From: Chlorops oryzae | Lineage: Eukaryota > Arthropoda > Insecta > Diptera > Chloropidae | DNA: 64,000 bases | NCBI GenBank assembly: GCA_020466095.1 | Contig: CM035807.1 | Location: 115,057,124 to 115,121,123 of the forward strand | Direction of reading: 5' to 3' | The notes under the pieces: model-generated | Told to the model about the DNA's origin: nothing | Seen by the model: the letters and a program-made list of their open reading frames with translations, nothing else | The model's database searches: none | Position numbers and translations under genes: made by a program | Part shown: one piece after another, positions 63,268 to 64,000 of the stretch | Position numbering within the stretch: position 1 is the first letter of the stretch | Layout of the letters: every line of letters starts with the position of its first letter

Positions 63268-64000
63268 TTAACCCTTTAATGCATGATATACATTTATTCA
63301 AATAAGCATTTTTTTTTTCGAAGTAAATGGTTTCTATTGTCAGCCTCCGTGGCGTAGTTGGTGAGATAGCTAACTTATGATGCGAAAGGCTCTGGGTTCA
63401 ACTCCCAGCTTGGGCGTAGGATGTTACGTTTGCGCTGTCTATAGTGTATTATAATACAATTTGTTTTCTTTTTTCTGGTATTCAACAGTCGGGTTCTTTC
63501 AAGTTTTTTTTATTAACCCTTTACGGATGATACATAAGATATAATATATTAAAAAGTGCAAAAATTTGTCGATAAAGGGTTAAATATTTTTTTCAAGTTT
63601 GTTTTATTAACCCTTTACGGCATGATACATAAGTACGTACATACATTAAAAAAGATGACAAAAATTTGTCGATAAAGGGTTAATATTTTTTTCAATGTTT
63701 GTTTATTAACCCATTACGGCATGATACCTTATAGTACATACATACATTATATTAAAAAAGTTGCAAAAATTTGTCGATAAAGGGTTAAATTATTTTTTCA
63801 AGTTTGTTTTATTAACCCTTTACGGCATGATACATAAGTACGTACATATATTAAAAAAGTGGCAAAAATTTGTCGATGAAGGGTTAAATATTTTTTTAAG
63901 TTTGTTTTATTAACCCTTTACGGCATGATACATAAGTACATACATACATATAAAAAAGTTGCAAAAATTTGTCGATAAAGGGTTAAATATTTTTTTCAAG
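63268..64000. repeat. TTAA-bounded ~98-bp minisatellite, runs off the window
   Basis: Units begin at 63513, 63607, 63706, 63812 and 63910 (spacing 94-106 bp), with a related half unit at 63268. Each reads TTAACCCTTTACGGCATGAT ... TTTGTCGATAAAGGGTTAA. Every unit is therefore bounded by complementary TTAACCCTTTA/TAAAGGGTTAA ends. Confidence 0.88.
63343..63416 (+). other. tRNA-like sequence, possibly the head of a SINE
   Basis: Contains a perfect A-box (TGGCGTAGTTGG, 63350-63361) and a T-arm of five base pairs with loop TTCAACT (CTGGGTTCAACTCCCAG), which is also a B-box. The acceptor pairs over only four bases and the anticodon stem (around CTTATGA) is weak. It is therefore unlikely to be a functional tRNA. 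It interrupts the minisatellite; a T run follows at about 63462-63476. Confidence 0.5.

Noticed and set aside
63343..63416. Functional tRNA gene
   Set aside because: A- and B-boxes are good, but the acceptor stem pairs over only four bases and the anticodon stem is weak. Kept only as tRNA-like.

Overview
This is a eukaryotic window, almost certainly from a brachyceran (probably schizophoran) fly. Genes are split by GT-AG introns, the DNA is AT-rich, and the recognisable proteins read most like their Drosophila counterparts. The three main genes look like orthologues of genes I recall as lying near each other in Drosophila polytene region 31: Myo31DF, an AlkB-homologue-6 gene and Samuel. That synteny is from memory. 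The flanking DNA is full of small DNA transposons, a mariner and retroelement scraps, so the genome is larger and more repeat-rich than Drosophila.

Layout. 1-4348: non-coding, with a retroelement tail fragment and a 550-bp TA-flanked MITE. 4349-16378 (+): eight coding exons of an unconventional class I myosin (Myo1D/Myo31DF), missing the first coding exon. Its introns hold a 1-kb A-rich block, two copies of a hAT-type MITE in opposite orientation, a small hAT MITE, an 8-bp-TSD foldback abutting a TTAA-flanked MITE, and a complete-length but frameshifted mariner in the last intron. 17214-18261: a decayed non-LTR-type element. 19119-21099 (+): Alkbh6 in three exons, with inverted copies of one repeat on either side of its last two exons. 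23881-24699 (-): a 272-aa gene I do not recognise. 25505-26034 (+): a frameshifted C-terminal fragment of the La protein. 26863-30700: an inverted array of ~310-bp repeats that becomes noisy. 33729-63176 (-): a SAM-domain protein (Samuel/SAMD7/SAMD11-like) whose SAM domain is divided by a 27.1-kb intron. That intron holds many MITEs, a ~1.15-kb GAT-type trinucleotide repeat, a TATCGAT cluster and scattered GCGCATGCGC-like sites. 63268-64000: a TTAA-bounded ~98-bp minisatellite interrupted by a tRNA-like sequence.

Three of the genes have good family assignments. Myo1D is an actin motor (left-right asymmetry in Drosophila), Alkbh6 is a 2-oxoglutarate/Fe(II) dioxygenase, and the SAM protein is probably a chromatin co-repressor with a CtBP-type PLDLS motif. 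Nothing in the sequence links them functionally; they are simply neighbours.

Two general points stand out. First, single-base indels interrupt every long coding region except Alkbh6 and the 272-aa ORF, in genes expected to be single-copy and intact. Exon phases agree with each indel, so uncorrected sequencing error is the best explanation. Second, the non-coding DNA is a well-preserved record of MITE insertions with readable target-site duplications, including nested ones. I do not see a new multi-gene system here.
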